From Biscogniauxia marginata (taxonomy: Eukaryota > Ascomycota > Sordariomycetes > Xylariales > Xylariaceae), in NCBI GenBank assembly GCA_022695795.1, contig MU404162.1:1-64000 (forward strand): a stretch of DNA of 64,000 nucleotides, read 5' to 3'. The notes below the pieces were generated by a model, which worked only from the letters and a program-made list of their open reading frames with translations, had not been told where the DNA came from and searched no databases. The translations under genes and the position numbers were made by a program. Position 1 is the first letter of the stretch. Every line of letters starts with the position of its first letter. Below, piece by piece: positions 34,190 through 45,645 of this stretch.

Positions 34190-34440
34190 ATTAATAATAA
34201 AACCACCGTTAACAGGTTTATAAAGTTTAACTTATAATTAATAATTTTATTATAGTTTTATATATAATAAAAAAGTAAATATAAAAATGAAATTATATAA
34301 ATAAATAAAATTAAAAAAAACTTATTTATTTATATAATTTCATTTTTATATTTACTTTTTTATTATATAAAAAAGTTGAAAATATTAAAATATTAATATT
34401 ATTACCTTAATTTATTACGAGATAACGTAAATCTTTTTAT
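34190..34440. repeat. AT-rich island with perfect palindrome
   Basis: A 250-bp AT-rich insertion in normal-GC DNA. It contains a perfect 48-bp inverted repeat, left arm 34261-34308 and right arm 34322-34369, separated by 13 nt. A single strand could form a 48-bp hairpin. It lies immediately upstream (minus-strand sense) of the truncated SDR relic. Confidence 0.9.
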
Positions 34441-35008
34441 TGCGAAGTTTTTAGTCCGCACCGTGGCCTGCCAGCTGGCCACGGTTACCCTGCTACCCGA
34501 GGTACCTGCATGTACAGCTCCTGACATACATACATAGCTTCGACGCGGTCTACCCCTGTCGCAATGACCCTTTTCTATGGGGGAGATGTCGTCACTGTCA
34601 ATTGGTTCTGTCTCACTCCGTCTCGAAATCTGGGGGAAAGTGGATTTATGTTAACTAGGAACCTAGGTTAATTGATTCATTCCTCCTATCCTCCTCCTCA
34701 CCTCACCTCCCCTCCCCTCAAATCGCTTATTCGTGGTTAACTTCTCTTCAACCCCCCCAAACCCCCTTAAAACAGCAGCTTTTCTTTTATCTCGCGGCAT
34801 CCATTCCGTCCATGTTTATTGTGTATATCCATAGTCCAGCTTCAGGCTAGTTCCAGCTCTCGATATCCATCATTACTCTTCGACTTCGTGGTTCAGGCGT
34901 CGGTTGACTGTGCATCTTTTCCCACTTCATGGTAGCCTCCTTCTCCGCCCTATCTACTTGTCATTCAATGAGCAGCAATTATCTTTGGTTATTTCTCGAG
35001 TTGCAGCC
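34441..35008 (+). promoter_or_regulatory. Upstream region of glutaminase gene
   Basis: Begins with a GC-rich hairpin: ACCGTGGCC at 34460-34468 pairs with GGCCACGGT at 34477-34485 around an 8-nt loop. The rest is CT-rich (CCTCCTCCTCACCTCACC near 34690-34710), typical of a fungal promoter and leader. An in-frame upstream ATG at 34904 exists but precedes the signal-peptide start. Confidence 0.45.
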
Positions 35009-37614
35009 ATGAGACTACTCCTCTGGCCTGCCCTCGTGGCGCTGGCTGCCGCTCTTGTAGATGCCTCGACCTTGACTCCTCCTGTCTTACCGCTGATCGT
35101 CCGAAATCCATATCTGAGTATCTGGTTTTCGCATTCTCGTGATGCCCCTTACGAGAATTGGCCCATGTTTTGGACCGGAACGACGGTTGGCTTTGCCGTT
35201 ATGGCTTCTGTCCCGGAGACCAAAACTGTGTATCCTTTGCTTGGAAGGCCGCAAGATTTTCTGAAGAGAGAAGAGTCAAGGTACGGATGGCCTAGATGGC
35301 AATACACGGGTCCCCCGACTAATTTGCACTTAGCTACAAGATCTCATTTCCCCAGTACCACGGGGCTTCCTTTGACGCCTCCACGACGAACCTCACATAC
35401 ACGATCCAAGGTTCCGACTTGAAAATCGTCCTCTCCTTCTTATCTCCTGTAACCCCCACGTCGACCTTTAGACAGTCATTACCTGCTGGCTATCTTACAT
35501 TCTTTGTCGAGGGTTCGACCGACGTCAGCTTATACATTGACATTAACGGAGAATGGGTGAGCGGCAATCGAGATAATAAGATCCAGTGGCAGCTAGGAAC
35601 GAGAGAGTCTAGCACGGGCTCCGGGACCCATCTCAAGACCTGGAGCATCTCCCGCAGCCATGAGCAACTGCTGACCGAATTCTACGATCATGCCGAATGG
35701 GGAACTATTCATTTCTCTGCACCCGCCGATGTCGACCACCAATCCGGGGAGTCGCATCATCTACGCCATCTATTCGCGGAGTATGGTTCGTTAGAAAATC
35801 AGGTCGACGATGCTTATAGAGGTATATTTGAAGATGAACCCATCTTTGCCTTTTCCAAGACCTTCAAGCTGAGTAATCGAACCACTTCTACTGCGGACAT
35901 CGCCAGTGATAACGTGGTGTTTACCTTCGCCCTTACCCAAAATCCGGTGGTTCAGTTTGCTTCAGCCAGGGGCTTGACGCTGATGCGGCCCTTGTGGGCT
36001 TCATATTTCTTTAATGCTGAAGAGATGCTGCAATACCATTACGATGATTACAACACAGCAGTCTACTTGGCACGGGACTATTCTGCCCAGTTAGCTAAGG
36101 ATGCTTATGCTTCTGGCTCACAAGATTACCAGGATATCGCGGCCCTCTCGGCTCGCCAAGTGCTAGGGGCGACACAGTTCTCTGGGACTCCTGAGAGTCC
36201 GATCTTGTTTCTTAAGGAAATCTCGTCAAACGGCAACTTCCAGACGGTCGATGTCATATTCCCGGCCTTCCCATTCTTCCTGTATACTAACCCGCAGTGG
36301 CTAGCATATCTGCTAGAGCCTCTCCTTGAACACCAGATGAGTGGCCAGTATCCAAATGATTATAGTATGCACGATCTTGGGGCGCACTTCCCGAACGCAA
36401 CTGGACATAATGATGGCAAAGACGAGTATATGCCAGTCGAGGAGTGTGGCGACATGCTGATTATGGGCCTTGCGCTCGTGAACGCCTTGAAGGAAAACAC
36501 ACAGCCCGCGTTTGTCCAAGCTGGGTTACGAGAGACGGTGCCCCTCGGAGTGGGACCCACGAGAAGATCGTATTCTGTTGATGCTTATGGTATGGATCGT
36601 ACATGGGAGGATATCGGAACGACGGGCGAGAAAGCGGCGGTAAGGTGGGTAAACCGGTCGTATAAGCTGTGGAAGAAATGGACGGGATATCTCATACGCG
36701 AATCGCTCATCCCTGCGAACCAGCTGTGCACAGACGACTTCGCTGGTTGGCTAGCTAATCAGACAAACCTAGCACTTAAGGGCATCATTGGCATCAAGGC
36801 TATGAGCGAAATCGCCGACGTTGTTGGCGAGACAGCCGAAGCCAATTGGTACCGTAAGGTGGCAGATGAATTCATCGAAAAATGGCAGGACTTTGGAATC
36901 TCTCGAGACAAGACCCATGCGAAACTAGCTTATACCTGGTATGGGTCTTGGACGACGCTTTACAACTTGTTCGCCGACGCACTACTTTGCTTTCACCTAC
37001 CGGCGGCGAACTCTTCATCGTCCCCGGGGCCGAGTAGATTTTGGGACTCCAAGCAGACACCTCTGAGTGACGGACCAGCACACCTGATCAAATCCAAGAA
37101 CTTCATTCCTGACGAGATCTACCAAATGCAGAGCGATTGGTACCATGCAGTCTTGCAGAGATATGGATTGCCGTTGGATAGCCGTCACCTGTACACAAAG
37201 AGCGACTGGGAATTCTTTGCTGCTGCTGTGGCTAGCCAGAAGGTACGAACGGAGATCCTACAGCACGTGGCGACGTGGGTCAACGAGACGGTCACAGGTA
37301 AGAATACAAAGGCCAATCATGATGCTGAAGAGGAACAATAAGGGCGACTAACTAAACATGTTGGTTCAGATCGACCATTTACGGATTTATATGAAACAGA
37401 AGGTAGGGGAGAATTCCCGGGGGGAATTTACTTCATGGCTCGGCCAGTAGTTGGGGGCCACTTTGCCTTTCTTGCACTGGAAAGGGCTTGTGGAGGCAAG
37501 GCAACAAAGGGACTGAGATTCCTAGATGAAGTAGAGCCGGCAGAGATCAACGTGGAGCAAACCCTAAAGACGGAGCTGATGGAGAATCGGGTGGAGAGGG
37601 AATATGAACTATAA
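35009..37614 (+). CDS. gtaA: Secreted glutaminase A (GtaA family)
   Basis: Three exons, 35009-35280, 35334-37297 and 37370-37614, encode 826 aa. The start at 35009 was chosen because MRLLLWPALVALAAALVDAS is a signal peptide. Family blocks in order: PLIVRNPYLSIWFSHSRDAPYENWPMFWTG; SFPQYHGASFDASTTNLTYTIQGSDLKIVLSFLSP; DYSMHDLGAHFPNATGHNDGKDEYMPVEECGDMLIM; CTDDFAGWLANQTNLALKGIIGIKAM; LAYTWYGSWTTLYNLFADALL; and, after intron 2, FTDLYETEGRGE, MARPVVGGHFAFLAL. These match fungal glutaminase A (DUF4964/5127/4965/1793), which hydrolyses glutamine to glutamate and ammonia outside the cell. Many N-glycosylation sequons are present. If intron 2 were retained the protein would end early at GKNTKANHDAEEEQ. 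Confidence 0.92.
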
Positions 37615-38769
37615 GAGAAATACATGATTACAAAGAGGATGTAGTTGCTTCCTGGTGGAGGAAACGCATAAGAGTGAATATCTAACTTAGACGTAGCATT
37701 ATACGATGATATATACTATTCAAGGTACTTGAAATTAATTAAAACGAAAATAAAAAATATTTTATTTATTTAAATATATATATATTTTTAAAAAATTATA
37801 TAGTTTTTAATTTTAATATTATTTAATATAATTAAAATTATAATATATTTCAAGTTGTTTTAAAGTAGGATATTAAAAAATGAAGATGTAAAAAAAATAC
37901 TTGGGTGCTTTTTTACTTAAAAGTAGGTTCACGTATGTTACACACGGTACCTACTTCGTAACGCGTTATCTTGGCAGCAGGCGGCCTACACGGGATCACG
38001 GCTGAAGGCGCATGACCCCTGCAGTGTTTTTAGCGTTTGAGCGCAGATATGAGTAGGCACAGCAGAAGGCAAAAAAAGCAAAGCGCAAATTTGCCTCCCC
38101 TCCCCGATTTTTCCTTCCCTTTTTCCCTTTTGCCTGCACCCATCTGACCCATTCATCTCTTCACAATTTTTTTTTCTTTCGGTTTTGCAGCTCAGTACCC
38201 ATCTGGACGCAGCCCGGCCTCTCTTGCCAACCTTCACTGAAGACACAAGACATCATCACACGGCATCTGCATCCACACTGTCTTTTCGCGCTAAATCTTT
38301 TTCTCTTCTTCTTTCCACTTTGCCTTTCCCCTTCACGCTCTCATTCTCATTCTCATTCCCGTCCTCGTTCCCTTCACCTTTCACCCTGCAATCCCGTCTT
38401 CGGTCTTTGATCTTCTTAATTCCTCTTCAGCAGACGCGCAGTACTGCGCCTGTATCAACTGGTAATCCTTTCCCTCGAGGTTCCTCTTTTCCCTTCTCCT
38501 TCCGACACCACCGCTTTTCGCAAAAACCGAAGCAGGTCAGTTCAAACCGTCCTTTCCCGTGACCTTCCATTCCCATTGGGTTCCCATGAGAAGCTTTTAC
38601 GGAACAACGGCCTTCCCCGTATTTCATCTCTTTTGCTCTCGCATTGTTTTCTACTTGGCTGCTCTTGGCGCACTTTCGTTCAATTCAACCACCACCCGAC
38701 TCCACTTGACGCGTCGCGACCACAGCCCGCTGACAAGAATTCTCTGATACTAGACCACTTCACTTAATC
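37615..38769. promoter_or_regulatory. Intergenic/leader of the RRM gene, with AT island
   Basis: About 1.15 kb. An AT-rich island at 37727-37856 is bounded by short inverted ends (ACTTGAAAT and ATTTCAAGT), like a tiny MITE remnant. From about 38160 the sequence is strongly CT-rich (38280-38400), as in highly expressed fungal genes, and may hold a 5' UTR intron. Open frames at 38185-38562 and nearby are simple-sequence leader frames. Confidence 0.45.
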
Positions 38770-39997
38770 ATGGCGACTACTGCGATGGACTACGAGACTG
38801 CCAACGGTGATCGCTTTGATGGTCAGTCATATCCCAACTGTCTTTTGGCCTATCTAATTGATCTAACCTGATATGATAGATGATGGCCCTCGTTACGAAC
38901 GTGATCAGCGCAGCGCCTCTCCTCGACCTTCTCGCGACGAGGGAATCGAGAGTGCCCGACGTCGCTCTGCTTCGCCTGGTGCTACTCACGACGACCGGTA
39001 AGTAATCCTCGTAGGAACTCTTGCGTCTCTTGACCAAACGGGCCAAGACCGAGACCGAGACCGAAGATCCGTTTCTGACAGATTCTCTTCTATAGTGCCT
39101 CGAAAGAGGAAAACGGAAATAAGGACGAGGATGGCTCCATTAACCCTGGATCCAATCTCTTCGTGACTGGTATTCATCCCCGACTCACCGAGCCTGAGGT
39201 TACGCGCCTCTTCGAGAAGTATGGGGAGGTCGAGAAATGTCAGATCATGAAGGATCCCCACACAAAGGAATCTCGTGGCTTCGGTTTCGTCAAGATGGTC
39301 ACTTCTGATCAGGCAGATGCTGCCAAGGATGGTCTACAGGGCGAAGTTATAGAAGGCCGAACCCTCAGCATTGAGAAGGCCCGTCGAGCCCGTCCTCGAA
39401 CTCCGACTCCTGGCAAGTACTTCGGTCCGCCTAAGAGAGGTCAGCACCCCATCACCCAAAGAAAAACGTATGATTCTAATTTATCATCTACCGACAGACA
39501 ACCGTTCCTCCCGTTATGATGACCGTCGTCGCGGTGGCGGCTACGGTGGCGGTCATGGCGGTGGCGGCTATGGCGGCGCCGGCGGTGGCTACCGCGATGA
39601 TCCCTACCGTTACCGAGGGTATGATCGCCCACGCTACGAGGAGCGCGGTGACCGTGGCTTCCGTGAGGAACGTGGTTATGACCGTAACTATCGTGATGAA
39701 CGTGGTGGCGGCTATGCTGGCCGAGAGGATCGCGGTTATGAACGTGGGTACGATAGACGCTCAGAGCGTAACACCGAAGAGGGCTACGGCCGAATTGATC
39801 GATATGCGGGCGGCCGAGAGGAACGTGAGCAGCGTTATGGACCTCGAGCTGGTGATGAGCGACGTGCCCCTGGTTACGAGCGTGATCGCTACGATCGCCC
39901 TGATCGTGAGGGTGCCCGAACTCGTGACCCAGCATCCGGTTATGGCGAACCTGCATCTCGACCCGACGCCCGTGAAACCTACGGAGGTGCGCCTTAA
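38770..39997 (+). CDS. RRM and RGG/Gly-Arg-rich RNA-binding protein (Tra2-like)
   Basis: Four exons, 38770-38821, 38880-38997, 39096-39439 and 39498-39997, encode 337 aa. The N-terminus has SR/SP dipeptides (RSASPRPSRD, RRRSASPG). One RRM at about 75-150 has RNP2 LFVTGI and RNP1 RGFGFVKM, with LTEPEVTRLFEKYGEVEKCQIMKD. A short linker RRARPRTPTPGKYFGPPKR resembles the Tra2 linker. The C-terminus (about 173-337) is Gly/Arg/Tyr/Asp-rich (GGGYGGGHGGGGYGG, then many RGY, ERGY and DRY units), a likely phase-separating tail. The probable role is nuclear mRNA splicing or export. The tail could also indicate a glycine-rich hnRNP; the RRM plus linker favours the Tra2/SR group. Confidence 0.88.
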
Positions 39998-40980
39998 TCA
40001 TCAAAACAGCAACAGACCGACCTATCTCGACCGCCGCAGCTAATCAATCATCCAGGGAGTGACCGCCGCACGCGTTAAGTAGCTGTCTCCCGGCGCCAAT
40101 TCATCCACAAGGTTGGATCTGATCTTTGATGAAGACGTCTAGTATCTCCTTCATCTTGTGTTTCTCTTGGGCATGCGAGCACGGATACCATAAAAGCTGC
40201 GACATGGAGTTTCTACACGGCAGGTATACAAGGAAGGGAAAAGGCATCGACCAACCTTTGTTTTCTTTTCTTTTTCTTTTTATCCTTTCCTGGTTTTTTT
40301 TTTTTTGCTTTTTACAACTGTGATCTCGGACGGAGTCTTCAGCATGCAACAGACGGAGACCGGGATTCTTTTAATGTCGTCCTTGTTCTCTGAAGGTATG
40401 GGCGACTTGACGATTTGATGGAGGGTTCATCCTGGCGACGAACTTTGAAAGGGCGGTTTGGCACAACTCTTCCCCTTCATTCGCGCCCACGCTTCCCCTT
40501 GGATCACCCACCCAGCACAGAATCCCTGTGGATGCAACGCCGCCCTTTCCACTTTGCAACTTGTCACTTGTATCATTATGTTTTCACTTCCCGAGGTTTA
40601 TTTTCGAGCTTGACGAGCATGACGACAGAGCAACTTTTCAGCAGCATTTTGCCAGGGCGGATATTCGAGACAGCTCTGCTATGATGGTCCCGCAGAATGC
40701 AACACGTAATTGATCGCAAATTCCCATGAGGTGCAACATTGATCGACTCGACTTTAATTCCGTAAAAGAAAACCATAATATTCGCCATTAAGTCGCTACA
40801 CTCAAACCAGATACCGTCTTTCGGCGTTTGGCGGCACAGTCTTAAAACTGCGTTGACATTCTTCGAAAGTATTAAAATTAGGACTTCTCGTCATTATTCG
40901 CAACAAATCGGTGCTCCGCCCAATATCTACTGCCCCCCGTCTGTTCAACGCGACTTTCGCCCAGCAAACTTGACTGGATA
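39998..40980. other. 3' UTR and intergenic; no gene
   Basis: Contains the 3' region of the RRM gene, a poly-pyrimidine and T-run stretch at about 40257-40310, and no recognisable gene. Frames at 40101-40349 and 40415-40684 are chance frames in skewed sequence. Confidence 0.45.
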
Positions 40981-41188
40981 ATGAGTGTTTCTAGCAATCT
41001 GCCTCTTAAGGTAATGTTCCCTACTAAATGATAACCTGCTGACAAACCATCACTCTCTGCAGCATCTCGGCCAGATTGGAATGCGATGTCTATCAAGACA
41101 TTTATTTACAGGCAAGAGGATCATCCCCGTATCCTCAATCTTTACACTTCGCTTCCTAGATTCTTTAGCGTTGCCTCTATCGTGCTGA
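40981..41188 (+). CDS. Possible small two-exon gene, 51 aa
   Basis: An ATG at 40981 starts MSVSSNLPLK, followed by a well-formed 52-nt intron (41011-41062) with GTAATG donor, CTGAC branch-like motif and CTCTCTGCAG acceptor. It continues in frame with HLGQIGMRCLSRHLFTGKR to a stop at 41186-41188. The sequence is basic and hydrophobic, like a small mitochondrial protein, but I cannot name it. The main evidence is the intron-like structure and frame continuity; length makes this uncertain, and a further downstream exon is possible. Confidence 0.3.
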
Positions 41189-41788
41189 TATAAGTGATGT
41201 CGTGCTTGGCGCTCTTGTCAAATTGACTAGGTACGTAGAAAATATACCAAGTGCAACCTAATAGTATATATGTGGTCCTACAATACGGAGGCATTATTTC
41301 AATACTTTGCACACGTGTCTAGTTTTGCATCATCTACATGTGAAGTGGTAGATGAAGCTGCAGATGAAAACCAAGCTACAAGACAACCTTCTAAAGTGTA
41401 CTTGTAAATATTCCAATTCTCCAGGGCATTGTCCGATTTCATTTGCTGCAATGCTGTTCTCTGGGTGCGGTCTGGAGGGGTTGTCTCAGGCAGGAGAAGA
41501 AAGACGACTGTTGCCGGAAGCGTCAAATTCTGAGTATCAAGACTAAAGACCGAAATGGGAAACTTCAGAACAAAGCTGCGTCGCGTTGCTTCAACGGACA
41601 ATTGAAATGGACTCAGGCATCTTTTACTAGACTAAGACATATCTTTTTTCTTATACCTCCGAATTCTAGTCCAACTTACCTATTGTATTTCGTTTCCGAT
41701 ATATAGCTTATGCGTAGTCTCGAGGGTTTCATTCACCAAAACTGTACTGTTCCGACCCAAGGGCTATCGACAGTCTCAACTCTTCACC
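41189..41788. other. Intergenic; nothing recognised
   Basis: 600 bp upstream of the serine-rich protein. Overlapping frames on both strands (41299-41706) show no family features. TATATA-like sequence occurs near 41265-41270. Confidence 0.4.
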
Positions 41789-44700
41789 ATGGCATCGTTG
41801 GTACCGCGTAAAACCGCCTTCGGCCAGGTCCAGTCCGAATTGGAGAAGACAAAAGATGAATACCGTGAGGCTAAGAAGCAGCTGGCCATAGCCAAGAAGG
41901 ACCTAGAGGAACTGGGCGTCGATGTCGAAGGTGTGTGCGCAGCAAATTCCTCCACTACAACTCGGCCAAAACAATCGACGTGTGACTTAGCCATTACCTT
42001 CCTGTATATCCCCTCGTGGCACGAACCCTAGCTGACAGATTCAATAAACTAGCGTACAAGCAGGAAGGTTGGGTGAGCACGCGTGCGAGGAAGAAGAGAG
42101 AACGGCGCCAGAGGCTTCTTGAACGAGAGGTGGCCGAGGCTCAAGCACGATCGGAGGAGAGACGCCGTATTCGCGGGGAGCTCAAGAACCTGGGCGAGTG
42201 GGTGACCCCGTCACCGACGCATTCCGAGGCTGAGCGTGATAAGGACGCCCGGCTGAAGTCGTACCAGCTGCGTCTCGCGTCCTACAAGGACCGCATCCGG
42301 CGCACGTCAGCCCACTTGCTCATTGCCGCCGCCGTTGGGTACCAATACCGCGAAACAACCGTAGCGATGAAGTCCGGCAAACTGGTCGAGGGTGCTGACC
42401 CGGCGATTCCGCGTCGCTACCGTGCCTTTGAGAACAGGCGCACACCAAGCCTCAGTACTACTGAGTATAGGGCCCGGGCTTTGAAAAATTGGATCAATTA
42501 CGAGAAGGACCTCCGAGGCCGCTCGAGGTCGAGGTCTCCCTCGACCGTTGGTCCAAGTGACACCTCCAGTAGCAGTAGTGGGCAAGGCAGTGGTAGCAGC
42601 GATAGCGACTATGGCCTCGAAACTTTGCTCCAAGTTAAGTCTAGCAGCAGCAGTGATTATGGCCTTGATGAACTTTTTGGAGGCAGCTCTACTAGCAGCA
42701 GCAGTACCAGTAACGGTGGTTATGGCCTTGATACTCTCTTCAGAGGCAGCTCTGTTAGTAGCAGCAGCAGCAGCAGCAGCAATGGTTATGGCCTCGATGC
42801 ATTTTTCGGAACCAGTAGCGATAGTTCTGATTCGTGGTCGGTGGTGGACGCAGACTCCGGGGAGGATGGCGAAGATACCGACGAGACTTTTGATCCTGAG
42901 GAATTCAATGCCCAGACATTGGAAGTCGCCCAAGCCATGATGGCTCAAGCCGCAAGTATGCCGGGTTCAGGCAATTGGATGAGCAAAGTTACAAGCATAC
43001 AACCAGGCGTCGGATCTGGCTTGAACAAACTGCCACCCCTTCCAAAAGGCTTTCAGTTCCAGCTCGCGGCGCATAACCAATACATGCCTCTTCCGGCACC
43101 ACCTGGCTGGGACCCATGCGACAACAAGAAGGGTCCCTCGTCTAATCTACCAAACAAGCCTCCCTGCTCAGATGAAAGTCTCTATAACTCCCAAAAGTGG
43201 GGACATGCCGCAAATTACAACGATCTTGCATATGTACAGCTTGTGTCCGGCAGTGTGCAACCGAAGCCTGGCATCGAGACGGGCTGGCTCACCTGGAAGC
43301 AGGCGGAGAAGGACTTCCCGACTTTTGACAGAGCGCTGCATCTCCACAAGCTGCCGCGCGGAGTGGAGGAGGATAAGGGGGTCTGGGATCCTAATATGAA
43401 GGTAATCCGCGAACGCAAGTTGCCGGCAAATAAGAGGAAGCCTTTGATGCTTGGTGCCATCACCACTCTCTCGCTCGAAATTCGCGACGAATCGAGCCAA
43501 GCCGGAGAGTACTCTCTAGCCCCCCAGGCTCTTCCAGACAAGGTGCCAGACCAGGCCATGAAATTCCCGGGTCCATCGGCCGCCAAGCTACCCTTATTAG
43601 GTCCGAGTGGTTCGTCAAATACCGGGGGGATCTCCGAGAAGATCACATCCAAGGCTCCGTCACTCCCTCAAAAGGAGACGCCGGAGCCGCCGGGTAGCAA
43701 CACAGCCGTTACCTCCCAGATCAAGTTCCCCGCCACCTCGCCTACCACTACAACCTTTAACCAAAAGGGTGTTCCGACGGGTGGGAGTGCCGGAGTTACG
43801 AACCCAAATTCCCCGGATTTCATCTGGAGCGGTTTCACCGGGACCACTCCGACACCTAAGAAGCCACCAACGCTGCATCCAAACAATACCTTCTTCGCAC
43901 CTCCTGGTCCTACGTCTCCTGGTCCTATGCCTCCCGGTCCTGTGCCGCTTAATCCGTTTGCTAGTGGCCTTCCTGGGTTGGCGGGGAATCCATCACTTGG
44001 GGGTGGGCTTCCCCCAATTCCTGCTTCCGCCAAGGCTTCCAAGGCCGTTGCCGGGGACTATGATGGTTTGAGCCCCTCGTCAGAGCCCTCGTCGACAGAG
44101 AGCGGGTCTATTATGGACAGCGATTCGATACAAGAGAGCATGTCTTCGAGCGTAATAAGCCCAGAGGACGTGGCCTCCGACTCGACAAGCATGGGCGAAG
44201 AAGACCAGGATGATGTCCCATTATACGAGACGTTCTCCGCGAGCAACAGAAAGGCTGATATCGTCGACAACAATGGTAAGAGACCCGCGCAGTCCTCACT
44301 GTCAAGTTCCCTAGGCAACAAGAAGCAAAAGACGACCACAGTGACGTCGGGTACCTTCTATTCGAGCAGCAGCAACGCCAGTGACTCAGAGAAGGAGAAC
44401 TACGCAACTATTGCCACTGCTACTACCACTACTACCACCACCACTGCCAGTCACCGTCCTGCTCCGGCGCCATTCACGTCGGCCACTTTGACTCCGAAAC
44501 CGCGACCGCGTCCTCGGCCACGGAACCTAACGCTGCCTCCTCGTGGCGGGCAGCAGGGTGCCTCAGGCCAGGCCTACCAAATCAACATCGAGGTCGCAAG
44601 CGACAAAACCGACGATCAAGAGGAGGAAGAAGAAGAAGAGGAGGAGGACCTACTGCTGACGACCTCACACCCGCGGCTGATCCAGGAATACCGCGCCGCG

Positions 44701-45126
44701 CGCGCGGAGCGCGATCGGCTGCGTAGGCAGGAGGGGCAGCGGCACACGGGGACACCATCGGACGCGTACCAGCAGGCGCAGAGGCGGCTGGCGGAGGTCA
44801 CGTCGGAGATGAAGCGTGTAATCAAGGAGGACACGACGCGCAAGCACGCCGAGGCCGAGGCCGAGGCGGTGGCGGCCGCTGCCGCCACGTCGGCGGATCT
44901 CGAGAACTCAACGGCCTCGAGGCAATACCAGCAGCGACAAGAGCTGCAGCAGCAGCAGAATAATCGTAACCACCCGCATCATCAACATCTTAGGACAAAG
45001 TCTGTCCGGTTTGCGCTTGAGACTGGGCCTAACGACACCATGCGGGATGAGGCGAGACGTGCCCTGAATAGGTACGAGATCACGTCTAGTCGCCGCCGCG
45101 GGGGCTCAGTCGGCCCGTTCCGATAA
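41789..45126 (+). CDS. Large low-complexity protein with YGLD-serine repeats
   Basis: Two exons, 41789-41930 and 42032-45126, encode 1078 aa; the acceptor at 42031 joins VE-ADRFNKLAYKQEGW. Residues 1-110 are a charged coiled coil (SELEKTKDEYREAKKQLAIAKKDLEE, then RARKKRERRQRLLEREVAEAQARSEERRR). Residues about 195-280 hold four units of YGLD/E-x-LF followed by polyserine. Later regions contain a WGHAANYNDLAYVQLVSG block (about 435), Pro/Gly-rich repeats (PPGPTSPGPMPPGPVP), acidic polyglutamate near 900 and a basic Gln-rich end. I recognise no enzyme fold. High simple-sequence content suggests fast evolution and possible lineage restriction. The long open frame and supported intron argue it is real. 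Confidence 0.75.
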
Positions 45127-45645
45127 TAGGATTCTTATATTCATACGCGGGCAGTCTTGTGAAAGAGATATAGCGTAGCTTAGGAATAAAAGAAGGAGAC
45201 GCCAGCGCCATCGGTGGTCTAAGCGTTGATAATAGGAGAGGGCATTTCTTGGACGGGAGGGTAGGGTTTGTATGGATCATTTGGGACGATAGAGACCAAG
45301 ATTTGTCTCCCTTTTTTTCTTCTGTTTACGGGAGCAAGGATCCGTTTTGATCATCGCACTTGGTTTTCTACTTTGAGGTCCTATTGTTTAATAGGGGCAA
45401 CCGTCGTTTAATTTGATCTCTGGCCTAGTTGGATCAGCTTTATTATTTTAATGTCGTAAACGAAGCTGGCTTTGTGCAGTTGCAACAATTGGAATTGAAC
45501 CTGTTTCTCTGATTGGTAAACTGGATATCCTCAACATGAATCTGCCAACGTTGCGGGATGTCGTGGCGGAACCTGAATTTGACCTAGATATATTACCCTA
45601 GGTACGAAGGGAGGACATCTCTTCATGTCGCATCATCCATATTAT
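45127..45645. other. Convergent 3' intergenic region
   Basis: 520 bp between two stop codons facing each other; expected to contain both 3' UTRs. No gene is seen. Confidence 0.5.

Noticed and set aside
34904..35008. Upstream start for glutaminase A
   Set aside because: It would bury the signal peptide behind 35 extra residues; the start at 35009 gives a normal secretion signal.
39441..40004. Minus-strand His/Arg-rich 187-codon frame
   Set aside because: Antisense shadow of the Gly/Arg/Tyr-rich tail of the RRM protein; the composition mirrors the repeats on the other strand.
39516..40043. 175-codon Val/Met/Ala-rich frame overlapping the RRM gene
   Set aside because: Alternative frame of the same repetitive exon; the RGG-type frame is continuous with the RRM through good splice sites.
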